This document shows positions 10,637 through 19,609 of a DNA stretch of 64,000 nucleotides, piece after piece (positions within the stretch are counted from its first letter, which is position 1; each line of letters starts with the position of its first letter). The notes below the pieces were generated by a model. It saw only the letters and a program-made list of their open reading frames with translations. It made no database searches and was not told the origin of the DNA. The translations under genes and the position numbers were made by a program. Source of the stretch: Rhodohalobacter sp. SW132 (GTDB lineage Bacteria; Bacteroidota; Rhodothermia; Balneolales; Balneolaceae); the NCBI RefSeq assembly GCF_003390325.1, contig NZ_QUOK01000008.1:124001-188000 (forward strand), in the 5' to 3' direction.

Positions 10637-12484
10637 CTACTCAACCGATTCCGGCATACCAGTATGAATTTTATCGAAAGAAAGTTTAAAGGATGTCCCC
10701 GATTGGCTGCTCTTAAACCCTGACTCTCCTTTTAACTGTGCCGTTAATACCCTGATTAGTTGAATTCCGAGTGAATCCGTCTCTTTTGTTTCAAAATCTT
10801 CCGGCAGCCCTATTCCATTATCGTTTATTTCTACAAATACTCTCCCATTCTCACCTCGAAGTTTCACATCAACAGTACCCTTTTCTCTTCCGGAAAATGC
10901 ATGTTTATATGTATTTGACATCACTTCGTTAACCAGCAAAGCACACGGAATTGCCTGATTTATATTCAATTGAACAGGTTCTTCTTCGATGTTATGAATA
11001 ATATTTTTATCAGCAAGCCACACTTTCTGAAGGTTGGTGATCAATTTTTTGATGATCTCGGAAAAATTCATATTTGAAAAGCTGCCAGACTGGTATAATA
11101 TCTCGTGAATCGTAGCCATCGTATTGATTCGAAACATGCTGTCATACAGTTTCTTTTCGAGCTGTTCATCTTCTGCTTTAAAAACCTGCATCTGCATCAG
11201 GCTGGATACTACTGCGAGATTATTTTTCACCCTGTGATGAATCTCGGCAAGAAGCACTTCTTTCTCTTTTACGGATGATTCCAGCTCCCGTTCATATTCT
11301 TTTTGTTTGGTGATGTCAAGAACAGTAGAAATCATCAGGCCCTGGTCTGGAATTGGGATATTTCGTGCCGTGATATTCTTTTTTTCACCTTTCTGTGTGG
11401 TGATCTCGATATTGTCCCATACCATTTTCTCCGGTTTACCTGTGTTTATCCCGGCTAAGACCATTTTCTGTATCTCTTCACGATACTCAGGATCGGGATA
11501 AACCCGTTCAAAAAACATCTCAACATTTTGCAATTTTTCCTGTGGCCAGCCGTAGATTTCAGAGAACTTTTTATTTATCAACTGCGTAGATCCGTCGCTT
11601 ACCGTATTCACAGCAATTCCAATAGGCAGGTTTTCAAGCGTCGTTTCAATAAATTCTCTTCTTTCCCTAAGCTCACGTTCAGCCTCTACTTTTTCCGTAC
11701 CGTTTCGGGCAGTTGCATACATCAATTGATCTTCTGAATCCCATCGCACCGACCAAATCAATGGCACCCTTCCTCCATCGGCACAGATATACCGATTCTC
11801 AAAGTTGTGCAGCGGACGTCCATTTCTGATTATGGCGGCAGCTCTGTTGGTTTTCTCTACATCCTCGGGGGTTACATAATTAATATATTTCTTACCCTCC
11901 AGCTCCTCTGGAGAGTATTTTAATATTTTTTTTACCGCACGATTCAGTTGAACAAATCTGCCCTCATCGTCAATCGTGCAGATGATATCCGGCGAATGAT
12001 TCAGGATGCTATCCAGCTTTTTTTTATTCTTCAGGAGTTTTTCACGATACAAAAGGTTCCTTTTCTCCGACCGGACTCTCTTTGTTACATCCTTCGCTGA
12101 ATTCGCGATAAAAATGATCTTACCGCTTTCATCAAAAACAGGCGTGTTTGTAATCTTCCAATGCCGTTCAACAAACTCCCCGGTATCTGGCATCTCAATA
12201 TCATACCGTAGCGTTTCAAGCTGATCAGATTCTCCGGTATATAATACTTTTTCAAATGAGCCTTTTAGGGACCTGGCCGAATCGGAAAGGCCTTTTTCGG
12301 TGCTGCCCGGAAAAATATCAAACATCTTTTTACCAACTATATTTTCCCTCTTTAAACCTGTGAACCTAAGATGCGCATCATTCACTTCATATATTGTGAA
12401 ATCCGGTTGATCTGCATTAACAATTAACGTTGCGCCTGGCAAATTTCTGAACACCGCAAGAATGTGGCTGGCTGATATATTCAT
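10637..12484 (-). CDS. PAS-domain histidine kinase of the HisKA_2 class
   Basis: Seen in 615 aa: three PAS domains (about residues 1-135, 150-270 and 275-395; for example LNHSPDIICTIDDEGRF), a HisKA_2 helix with EIHHRVKNNLAVVSSL (about 410, His-His-Arg typical of this class), and a HATPase_c domain (ALLVNEVMSNTYKHAF; NDNGIGLPED; SLGIQLIRVL). No transmembrane segment or receiver is evident, so it is a soluble sensor. HisKA_2 kinases are often orphan and signal to stand-alone receivers; here the next gene downstream starts with a receiver domain, a plausible partner (inference). A 538-base gene-free stretch separates it from the divergent phosphatase gene. Confidence 0.92.
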   Translation of the reverse strand: MNISASHILAVFRNLPGATLIVNADQPDFTIYEVNDAHLRFTGLKRENIVGKKMFDIFPGSTEKGLSDSARSLKGSFEKVLYTGESDQLETLRYDIEMPDTGEFVERHWKITNTPVFDESGKIIFIANSAKDVTKRVRSEKRNLLYREKLLKNKKKLDSILNHSPDIICTIDDEGRFVQLNRAVKKILKYSPEELEGKKYINYVTPEDVEKTNRAAAIIRNGRPLHNFENRYICADGGRVPLIWSVRWDSEDQLMYATARNGTEKVEAERELRERREFIETTLENLPIGIAVNTVSDGSTQLINKKFSEIYGWPQEKLQNVEMFFERVYPDPEYREEIQKMVLAGINTGKPEKMVWDNIEITTQKGEKKNITARNIPIPDQGLMISTVLDITKQKEYERELESSVKEKEVLLAEIHHRVKNNLAVVSSLMQMQVFKAEDEQLEKKLYDSMFRINTMATIHEILYQSGSFSNMNFSEIIKKLITNLQKVWLADKNIIHNIEEEPVQLNINQAIPCALLVNEVMSNTYKHAFSGREKGTVDVKLRGENGRVFVEINDNGIGLPEDFETKETDSLGIQLIRVLTAQLKGESGFKSSQSGTSFKLSFDKIHTGMPESVE

Positions 12485-13022
12485 ACATTTTTATCCTAAA
12501 TTACTGTAGACCGGCAGAACAGTATGTGTGAAGTATCCTATATAATTCGTCTACTGTGGTTTGCTCTTTTTTAAAATTCGTACCTAAACCCACATTCTGA
12601 ATTGCGGATCCTTCCCCACCTTTCAGTCTCTGGAAATGCCGTACGCGAATTTATGTTCCATTCTTTCTTTTCCAAGCCCCGGGGGAAATTGATCGCTTGT
12701 GATGATTTTATTTACGACCTCAGTGAATCATAAGTTTTTTAATTCCCTCCGTCAGCTGCCGTATTGGAAAGCGCCCCCTATCCCGTAGATATTCAGGAGG
12801 AGAGCAGGATAAACTCCGCCTTGAACTTAAATTTCAGGTTCTGAGTTGATACCTCGCGGGGTCTGACCCGAGGTCATTTATTTTTCGCTTTTCAAAAATT
12901 CACACAACGCTAACACACTGCCAATACTGCCTTAACACTCAAGGATTTAATTTACCAACAGATTTACTGACTTGTGAATTCATTTTTCATTACGGCAGTA
13001 ACATTACGCAAAAATCCTGTTT
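12485..13022. other. Gene-free divergent spacer with one hairpin
   Basis: No convincing coding frame was seen between the divergent kinase and phosphatase genes. A hairpin at 12851-12874 (ACCTCG/CGAGGT stem extended by two GC pairs around a bulge) is followed by a T-rich run (12876-12890), resembling an intrinsic terminator on the plus strand, although no plus-strand gene lies upstream. The stretch may hold a degraded gene or promoter elements for both flanking genes; neither can be shown by eye. Confidence 0.4.
12851..12874 (+). terminator. Orphan terminator-like hairpin
   Basis: The stem ACCTCG/CGAGGT continues across a one-base bulge with two more GC pairs and is followed by a T-rich tract. 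There is no recognisable plus-strand gene before it, so it could end an unseen small RNA or be an attenuator for the gene at 13023. Weak support. Confidence 0.3.
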
Positions 13023-13838
13023 ATGAAAAAAAGATCTCTTGATATAGTTGTCCTTTCTGATATCCATTTGGGAACTGTAGGCTGCCATGCCCTTGAACTA
13101 CTTCAATATCTGAACTCCATTGATCCGAAAATGATCATCCTGAATGGTGATTTTATCGATGTATGGAATTTCAGAAAATACTATTGGCCGGAGTCTCACA
13201 TGATGGTGCTGCGAACGCTGCTCACAAAAATGGCGAACGGAACAGATATCTATTACCTCACGGGCAACCATGATGAGGTGCTGCGTAAAGTGTCGAGTCT
13301 TCAACTGGGCCCGCTTTTTATTCGTGATAAACTGGTGCTTGAATTAAAAGGTGAAAAGGTGTGGATCTTTCATGGCGATATATTTGACGTTACGATGAAG
13401 CATTCCAAATGGATCGCCAAAATCGGCGGTAAAGGGTATGAAATGCTGATTATGATCAATAAACTCATGAATTGGTTTTCCATCAAAATGGGCCGCGGAA
13501 AAATATCCCTCTCCAAACGAATTAAGAACAGTGTAAAAAAAGCGGTTCAGTTTATCGACAATTTCGAAAATACTGCGATCGATCTCGCTATCGACCAGAA
13601 TTACGATTACGTGATTTGCGGGCATATTCATCAGCCAAAAATCCGAGGATTCAGCAATGATAAGGGCTCTGTAATCTATATGAACTCCGGTGACTGGGTT
13701 GAAAACCTAACCGCGCTGGAGTACGATGGCGAGCAGTGGAGCATGTTTCGATATAAAGAAGAAGATTTTATCTCTGAAAAGAGAATCGAAAAGATTCTTC
13801 AAATCAAATCCAATGGTTCAAAAATGGTTATCGGATGA
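13023..13838 (+). CDS. UDP-2,3-diacylglucosamine diphosphatase-like metallophosphatase
   Basis: Seen in 271 aa: the full calcineurin-like metal motif set, SDIHLG (residues 12-17), NGDFIDVW, TGNHDE, FHGDIFD and CGHIHQP, in the order and spacing of the LpxH/LpxH2 group. By family knowledge such enzymes hydrolyse UDP-2,3-diacylglucosamine to lipid X in lipid A synthesis at the inner membrane face; related paralogues act on other phosphoesters, so the substrate is inferred. The stop overlaps the start of the next gene (ATGA, 13835-13838), implying translational coupling with the glycosyltransferase and pointing to a shared role in lipid or envelope sugar chemistry. Confidence 0.85.
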   Translation: MKKRSLDIVVLSDIHLGTVGCHALELLQYLNSIDPKMIILNGDFIDVWNFRKYYWPESHMMVLRTLLTKMANGTDIYYLTGNHDEVLRKVSSLQLGPLFIRDKLVLELKGEKVWIFHGDIFDVTMKHSKWIAKIGGKGYEMLIMINKLMNWFSIKMGRGKISLSKRIKNSVKKAVQFIDNFENTAIDLAIDQNYDYVICGHIHQPKIRGFSNDKGSVIYMNSGDWVENLTALEYDGEQWSMFRYKEEDFISEKRIEKILQIKSNGSKMVIG

Positions 13839-14881
13839 AAATACTATATGGAATTCAAGGCACCGGGCACGGACACATCAGCAGAGCGCGTGAAATTCTG
13901 CCGATTTTATCACAAAAAGCTGAGGTTGATCTGCTTATCAGTGGTACCAACTGTAAACTAAAACTTGACAACCCTGATATTTCATACCGCACCGGGCTGA
14001 GCCTTACATACGATTCAAACGGTGGAGTATCCTATCTTCAAACAGCTCTCAGCCTGAACCCCATCCGGTTTTTGAAAGATGTGAAAGACCTGGAAATCGA
14101 ATCCTACGATCTTGTGGTGAGTGACTACGAACCCATTAGTTCATGGGCTGCAATGAAAGTGGGAAAACGGTGCATTGGATTGAGCCACCAGGCTGCATTT
14201 TTATCAAGCAGAACTCCGCGTCCGTCCCGAACTTCGGTTTTTGCAGAACAGATTCTGAAACATTTTGCACCCTCTCATAAAGCAATAGGCTTTCATTTCC
14301 TTCGGTATGATCGATTTATAGAGGGACCAATCATCCGGTCTGACGTCAGAAATCTTAACCCTGTGGATGGCGATCATATCTCGGTCTACCTCCCTGCCTA
14401 TGATCACCGAAACCTGATTTCCATCTTCCGGCAGTGTGGTTCGGTTCGATGGGAAATCTTTTCTCCGTTGTGTGGTGAATCGTATACCACGCAAAATGTA
14501 ACTGTGAACCCGGTTGGCAACGAGAGTTTTCTTAAAAGTCTCGAATCGTGCTCCGGAGTTCTTACCAGCGCCGGATTTGAAACCTGTGCCGAATCAATTT
14601 ACCTGGGGAAAAAACTGATGGTGGTCCCAATCAAAAATCAGTACGAACAGTTATGCAATGCAATGGCACTCGAAAAGATGGGAGTGCCGGTACAGTTCGA
14701 ACTCGGTGAGTATTCTGTTAACCCAATCCAGAAATGGCTAAAAGATTCATCCCGGGCAGTTCTTCCGGAAATTGCAGATACAGAAAAAATCACGGATAAA
14801 CTGATTCGATATGCAGGCGGGAAAAAACCGATCCCAAAACAAAAAGAGGTCAACAAGAAGGGAGCAATATTGCTGCCATAA
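13835..14881 (+). CDS. MurG/UGT-fold glycosyltransferase-like protein
   Basis: Seen in 348 aa: an N-terminal GTGHGHISRA nucleotide/acceptor-binding loop (residues 10-19) and a C-terminal half with GVLTSAGFETCAESIYLGKKL and PIKNQYEQ-like motifs typical of GT28/GT1 donor-binding domains; there is no signal peptide. Proteins of this layout in Bacteroidota are annotated as glycosyltransferase-family proteins. The sugar and acceptor are unknown. It overlaps the preceding phosphatase gene by 4 bases, so both are made from one mRNA. The end lies 9 bases from the convergent DinB-like gene, with no obvious terminator between them. Confidence 0.78.
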   Translation: MKILYGIQGTGHGHISRAREILPILSQKAEVDLLISGTNCKLKLDNPDISYRTGLSLTYDSNGGVSYLQTALSLNPIRFLKDVKDLEIESYDLVVSDYEPISSWAAMKVGKRCIGLSHQAAFLSSRTPRPSRTSVFAEQILKHFAPSHKAIGFHFLRYDRFIEGPIIRSDVRNLNPVDGDHISVYLPAYDHRNLISIFRQCGSVRWEIFSPLCGESYTTQNVTVNPVGNESFLKSLESCSGVLTSAGFETCAESIYLGKKLMVVPIKNQYEQLCNAMALEKMGVPVQFELGEYSVNPIQKWLKDSSRAVLPEIADTEKITDKLIRYAGGKKPIPKQKEVNKKGAILLP

Positions 14882-14890
14882 TTCAACCAA

Positions 14891-15451
14891 TCAGGTCAAT
14901 CCCGGCAGATACTTATTCTTTATAATTTTCATGTGGTGCCTCTCGTGACCAGCAATGATAAATCCGAGAGCCCGAACAGAAAAAAGACATTTGCTGGCTG
15001 TTCCGGTCCGAAGCAGCATCTCAGGTGAAAATGATTCAAACAGATCTATTGTCGATTGCCGGAGATGGATATAATCCGTTAGCAATTCATTTAGCGGCCT
15101 TTCATCAAAATTAGCTTCATCTACGTACGCATTATGGTCGTATCCGGGGAACTCAGCTTTTTCACCCCTGGCAAATGATAGCGCCCGAAACGCCATTATC
15201 CGTTCCGTATCGGTGATATGACCTATCACTTCTTTTAATGACCATTTTTTTTCTTCATACCGATAGAGCGCCTTCTCATTTGTCAACGTTGCAGCAAGCG
15301 CAAGGAAATTCTCTTTCCCGTCCGCCAGGCACTTCAAAAGGTTCTCTCCCCTGCATAATGATGTGTAGGTTTGATAGTAAGGCGCATACTCCTTTTCCGG
15401 GAGATCACCAGACAATAATTGCTCTTTACGTAACGATGAAGATGGGTTCAT
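14891..15451 (-). CDS. DinB-fold protein (four-helix bundle, putative metal-dependent)
   Basis: Seen: a 186-aa product with the DinB/YfiT signature. A His lies in SLKEVIGHITDTER and two more in the C-terminal GHERHHMKII, the usual three-His metal site. The frame is open to 15595, but the extra 48 residues are cysteine-rich and unlike the family, so ATG at 15449-15451 is preferred. Family members act as thiol S-transferases (bacillithiol, mycothiol) or are uncharacterised, so the reaction here is unknown. It is convergent with the glycosyltransferase, and a strong hairpin terminator separates it from the upstream peptidase operon. Confidence 0.85.
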   Translation of the reverse strand: MNPSSSLRKEQLLSGDLPEKEYAPYYQTYTSLCRGENLLKCLADGKENFLALAATLTNEKALYRYEEKKWSLKEVIGHITDTERIMAFRALSFARGEKAEFPGYDHNAYVDEANFDERPLNELLTDYIHLRQSTIDLFESFSPEMLLRTGTASKCLFSVRALGFIIAGHERHHMKIIKNKYLPGLT

Positions 15452-15612
15452 ATCAGGAGTTTTTGTTTTTACCTTAGTTCGCAAAAAATGGTCGAAGCAG
15501 TCTAAACAGAACGTTAATCTATTTAATTCATCAACAAATCCAGGAACTGAACGCAAGGTATTTGATTCGAAACAGTATACGTCTTTTGAGGTCAAATTTT
15601 CACCAAAAACAG

Positions 15613-15639
15613 AAAAGGCCGGGGGTTTCCCGGCCTTTT
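15613..15639 (-). terminator. Intrinsic terminator of the M16 peptidase operon
   Basis: Perfect 11-bp stem AAAAGGCCGGG / CCCGGCCTTTT with a 5-base loop, 29 bases after the stop of the peptidase gene. It is followed on the minus strand by a T-rich stretch and is symmetrical enough to work in both directions. Confidence 0.85.
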
Positions 15640-15667
15640 CTTAATCTATAAACTGCTGTTTTTAAAA

Positions 15668-17761
15668 TCACTCAATATGATGTGATTGAATTACAGTGCG
15701 GCTCTGTTGTGTGTCACCAGAAAATCCGATCATTTCGTAAGGCATCATCACACCGCTGCTTTCGCGCCAGTCGGCAGACTCAATTCGTACGGTAACTGTT
15801 TCACCAGCCTGCGGATCGAACTGTCGATAGGTTGTAACCATCGGCAGATTTGTGTCCGGATCAAGATACAGGTTCAGGGCAATCTCATCGTTAATCCGTA
15901 TGTGTGCATACTGATTTCCAGAGATTTCTTCCATCCCCATAAAATCCACATCGAGATCATCTTTGTTAAGTGCAAGATAAATGTGGTTTCGATAGAGTTC
16001 GGCCAGCACTTGCTCTTTCTGCTGAGGCTGCATCGGCATCTCATTTCCGCCCATCACCATCCGGCCTTCTCCATCTTCGAGACGCATGGTAACCTGACCA
16101 AATGGGGCACTGATTTCAGAAATTAACTTCTCGGATGCAAAATTGATGGTTTGCCGCATTTCCATCACCATTTCACCCTGAGGAGTATTGACGGTGTTAT
16201 CCGCTTCAAAAATCAAATCGCCGGAAAGATCACCCTGTGAAATCACTGCTGTAGCCATTCGATCCAACCAGTCACGGCCGGCAGCGGCGTCACCCGCAAT
16301 CACTTCTTCCTCTTCAAGAGTTTCGCGAATAGTGATATCTACTTCCTGAACTGTGCCAAACTGCTCAAGCTGATCACCCAGTTCAGCTCCGTTTCCAACC
16401 ACCAGAATTTTCATCTCCTCCGGCCGCATGTATTCGCGGGCAACCCGCTGAATATCTTCCGGTGTAATCTCGCGAAGTTCTTCGATATACGTTTCAAACG
16501 CATCTGCCGGCAATCCTAAATATTCATTACTCATCCGCTGATTTAGCACACTGCTTCGACTATCAGTTCTGAAAACGAGTGAGTTCAGAATGGAGTTACG
16601 CGTATCTTCAAGTTCCTCTGTGCTAACCGGCTCATCCTGCAGTTTTTTCATTTCGTTGCGAACCGCTTCTATGGCTTCGGCAGTAGCTTCACTGCGCGTA
16701 AACACTCCGGCATAGAACTGTCCCCTGTAGAGCGCGCTGCTTCCATAGTTTCCAAACACAGAATAGGCCAGACCCTGATCAGACCGTACATTCTGGAAAA
16801 GACGCCCCGAGAATCCACCGCTCAACACTTCGTTCATCGCCTGAAGTGCAGCATAATCCGGGTTGTCGCGGAATCCGCCAATATGCCCCATCAATACCAC
16901 GGACTGATTTACATCCCGCTTATCCACAAAGTGGATAGATGGCTCGAACTCATAGTCGATCTCATCAAATTCAAGTTCATTTCTTTCTCCTGCCGGAATA
17001 TCCGCAAACGCCTCTTCGAGAAGCGGCCTGATCTCTTCGACTTTAAAATCACCTACGAGGCCGATCATCAGGTTTTCCCCGGTATACGCCTTGCTGTGAA
17101 ACTCAATCAAATCATCGCGTGTGATTTCATCCAGCGTATAAAGCTCTGTAACCCGGGCCTGGGGAGAATCTTCACCGTAAATCAGTTTTTGAAATTCACG
17201 AAATCCAACCTGTTGAGCATCATCATTTCTCCTGGAGATACCAGAACGCTGCTGACGAATTGCAAGATCAATTTTCTCTTGAGGCATTAATGGATTTGTC
17301 ATCACATCCACTAAAACCGGCAACAGTTCATTGAAATCCTCTTTCAGAACGTTCAAGGAAGCGGAACCGCTGGTGCGTCCCATTCCGAACTCAATTCTTG
17401 CTGCCCGGTCTTCAAGCAGTTGATTGAGTTCCTCTTCGGGATATGCTTCTGAACCGCCATTTCGCATGGCATTTGTCATGATGGAGGAAAGACCCACTTT
17501 TTCAGCCGGTTCCATAAAGGAACCCGCACGAACAATCATATTCAGATTGATCAGCGGCACCTCATCATCTTCAACGAGATAAAACGTGATGCCGTTATCC
17601 AGCTCGAAAGTCTCAATATCCGGAATCTGGTATGGATTCAAATCGGGATATTCCAGGCTGTTTACATCTACAGGCTGTGCGCTCTGTTGCGTTGCCTGTT
17701 CCTGTGTAGCACACGATGCTGCGAATAGAAGCATCATGCAAAGTATTGAAAGCTGTTTCAT
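15668..17761 (-). CDS. M16 peptidase-like lipoprotein, non-catalytic subunit, with C-terminal LolA-like domain
   Basis: Seen from ATG 17761 (an upstream in-frame ATG at 17785 is less likely): a 697-aa lipoprotein with lipobox LLFAASC, Cys at about 17. Two M16 half-domains follow (to about residue 480). The zinc motif HxxEH of the first half is absent; the equivalent stretch reads VGLSSIMTNAM, as in the inactive partner of M16B heterodimers. The R/Y substrate-clamp region (QGLAYSVFGNY) is present. The last 200 or so residues (LIFEADNTVNTPQGEM, QTINFASEKL, HIRINDEIALNLYLDPDTNLP) resemble a LolA/outer-membrane-lipoprotein-sorting-like beta domain, an unusual addition. It lies just downstream of the active subunit, so the pair probably forms a periplasmic peptidase. 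Its substrate is unknown. Confidence 0.88.
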   Translation of the reverse strand: MKQLSILCMMLLFAASCATQEQATQQSAQPVDVNSLEYPDLNPYQIPDIETFELDNGITFYLVEDDEVPLINLNMIVRAGSFMEPAEKVGLSSIMTNAMRNGGSEAYPEEELNQLLEDRAARIEFGMGRTSGSASLNVLKEDFNELLPVLVDVMTNPLMPQEKIDLAIRQQRSGISRRNDDAQQVGFREFQKLIYGEDSPQARVTELYTLDEITRDDLIEFHSKAYTGENLMIGLVGDFKVEEIRPLLEEAFADIPAGERNELEFDEIDYEFEPSIHFVDKRDVNQSVVLMGHIGGFRDNPDYAALQAMNEVLSGGFSGRLFQNVRSDQGLAYSVFGNYGSSALYRGQFYAGVFTRSEATAEAIEAVRNEMKKLQDEPVSTEELEDTRNSILNSLVFRTDSRSSVLNQRMSNEYLGLPADAFETYIEELREITPEDIQRVAREYMRPEEMKILVVGNGAELGDQLEQFGTVQEVDITIRETLEEEEVIAGDAAAGRDWLDRMATAVISQGDLSGDLIFEADNTVNTPQGEMVMEMRQTINFASEKLISEISAPFGQVTMRLEDGEGRMVMGGNEMPMQPQQKEQVLAELYRNHIYLALNKDDLDVDFMGMEEISGNQYAHIRINDEIALNLYLDPDTNLPMVTTYRQFDPQAGETVTVRIESADWRESSGVMMPYEMIGFSGDTQQSRTVIQSHHIE

Positions 17762-17791
17762 TTTATTGATTATCATAGTTAGCACCTCTGC

Positions 17792-19318
17792 TTAATTACT
17801 TACCATTTCGCCGTCGTCCTGCACATTTTGTATCATCCCCACCGTGCGGTTACTTTTCTTGAGATAGGTTTCTGCCACTCGCTGTATATCCTCAACAGTA
17901 ACATCATTCAATCGCTCCAGGTCGGTGAATGCGGTTCTCCAGTCGCCGCCATTTACGTGAGCGAACGCAAGTGTGCGCGCAATACCGGTGTTCGAGGTAA
18001 GTGTTCGCACGAGACCGGCACGCGTATTGGTACGTACTCTTTCAAGCTCCTCTTCCGTTACGCCTTCTTCAATAATTTTTTTCTGCTCATCCCGAAGTGT
18101 TTGTTCCACATCAGCCATATCCACTCCCTGGTTTGGTATCACAAATTTGATGAACATCCCCTGGTATTTACTTCCCGGATATCCATTCTGTGCACCAACC
18201 TGCAGTGCTGATTGATCTTCTACAACCATTTTTCTGTAGAGGCGTGATGTTCGTCCGTTGGTTAAAATTCCTGCCAGGAGGTTGAGTGCCTGGTAGTCAG
18301 GGTGCTGATTGTTTACCGTGTGATATCCTTCCATATAGATCGGCTGGGACTGCTCTTCAATCACAAACCGCCGTTCGCCGCGCTGTTCAGGTTCTTCAAC
18401 CAGAAGCTCCGGTGCAGGATCCTTATACTCCATCGGATTGAAGTATTTCTCAGCAAGGCGTCTCATTTCAGCGGGATCTACATCGCCAACAATCGTAATT
18501 GTAAAACTTGACGGTGCATAAAATTTATCGTGGTACTCCCAGGTATCTGCAATCGTTGTGTTTCGGATATCAGACGGCCAGCCTACAATAGGGTTTTTAT
18601 AAGGATGGGCAGAATATGCTGTGGAAGCAAATTCTTCCAGCAATCGGCCAAATGGGTTTGAATCTGTTCGCTGTCGCCGCTCTTCATAAATCACATCTTT
18701 CTCAATGTAAAATTCACGCATTACCGGGTTGATAAAACGATCGGCTTCCAGCATAAACCAAAGCTCGGCTTTATTTTGCGGCAGGCTGTAGAAATATCCG
18801 GTTGCGTCGGTAGAAGCGAATGCATTCACTCCCGAGGCACCTTCCCTTTCGATAATCTGAGTAAACTCATTATTCACTACAAATTCCCCGGCTTTTTCCT
18901 GCAGCTCCTGAAATGCTGCCCACAGTTCATCCAGCTTCTCTTCGTCCGGTTCAAATTTGTTATACTCTCTCAACCACGCTTTATAGGCGTCGTCCATCTG
19001 GTCGATATATTTGACCTCCTCTTCGTAGTTCGTTGTTCCAATGGTTTTACTTCCTTTGAAAACCATGTGCTCATATATATGAGCGATCCCGGTTCTGCCC
19101 ACCGGTTCATTGGCTGATCCCACATCAACAAGTGTAAAGAAATGTGCAACAGGTGCCACGTTTCTTTCTACGATGATGAAGTGAAGGCCGTTGTCCAGCG
19201 TAAACTCAGTTACGTTCTGTTCAAATGTTTCGAGATTCTGGGCATTTACAAGATGTGCCGGCAATAAAATAATTGCCGCAAGTAACAGCCTCAAGATTGA
19301 TTTGTTGTTTTTTAACAT
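17792..19318 (-). CDS. M16 zinc metallopeptidase, catalytic subunit
   Basis: Seen in 508 aa: a signal peptide (LLLAAIILLPAHLVNA, cut near residue 26), the zinc-binding HxxEH as HIYEH (His80, Glu83, His84), the downstream glutamate in YEERRQR, and a second M16 half-domain. Family knowledge: the enzyme cleaves peptides inside a closed chamber formed with a partner; the gene 30 bases downstream encodes an HxxEH-less partner with the substrate-binding half. It is probably secreted to the periplasm and co-transcribed with that partner. The 290 bases upstream hold no gene and should contain the operon promoter. Confidence 0.92.
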   Translation of the reverse strand: MLKNNKSILRLLLAAIILLPAHLVNAQNLETFEQNVTEFTLDNGLHFIIVERNVAPVAHFFTLVDVGSANEPVGRTGIAHIYEHMVFKGSKTIGTTNYEEEVKYIDQMDDAYKAWLREYNKFEPDEEKLDELWAAFQELQEKAGEFVVNNEFTQIIEREGASGVNAFASTDATGYFYSLPQNKAELWFMLEADRFINPVMREFYIEKDVIYEERRQRTDSNPFGRLLEEFASTAYSAHPYKNPIVGWPSDIRNTTIADTWEYHDKFYAPSSFTITIVGDVDPAEMRRLAEKYFNPMEYKDPAPELLVEEPEQRGERRFVIEEQSQPIYMEGYHTVNNQHPDYQALNLLAGILTNGRTSRLYRKMVVEDQSALQVGAQNGYPGSKYQGMFIKFVIPNQGVDMADVEQTLRDEQKKIIEEGVTEEELERVRTNTRAGLVRTLTSNTGIARTLAFAHVNGGDWRTAFTDLERLNDVTVEDIQRVAETYLKKSNRTVGMIQNVQDDGEMVSN

Positions 19319-19609
19319 AGCTTGAAGATTGATTAGATATGATTACATCAGGTTCGTTACGCGATGAATAGAGAAAAGATTCAAAATTTTTGATTAGTAA
19401 GTAGATGATCTCTCCCCCGGGGCAAATGTGCACACCCTGACAATTAATATCAATACTGATACTATTTTTATTTTTTAACCTTCAATGTGATACAATTTTA
19501 TTCACACAGAGCATATCCCATGCTTACTCTCATATTATTTTTCCCTTGATAGGATTCTATTTGCAAAGCCCGGACTTGTTAATGCCAATATGATTATCAT
19601 CTGCCGAAA

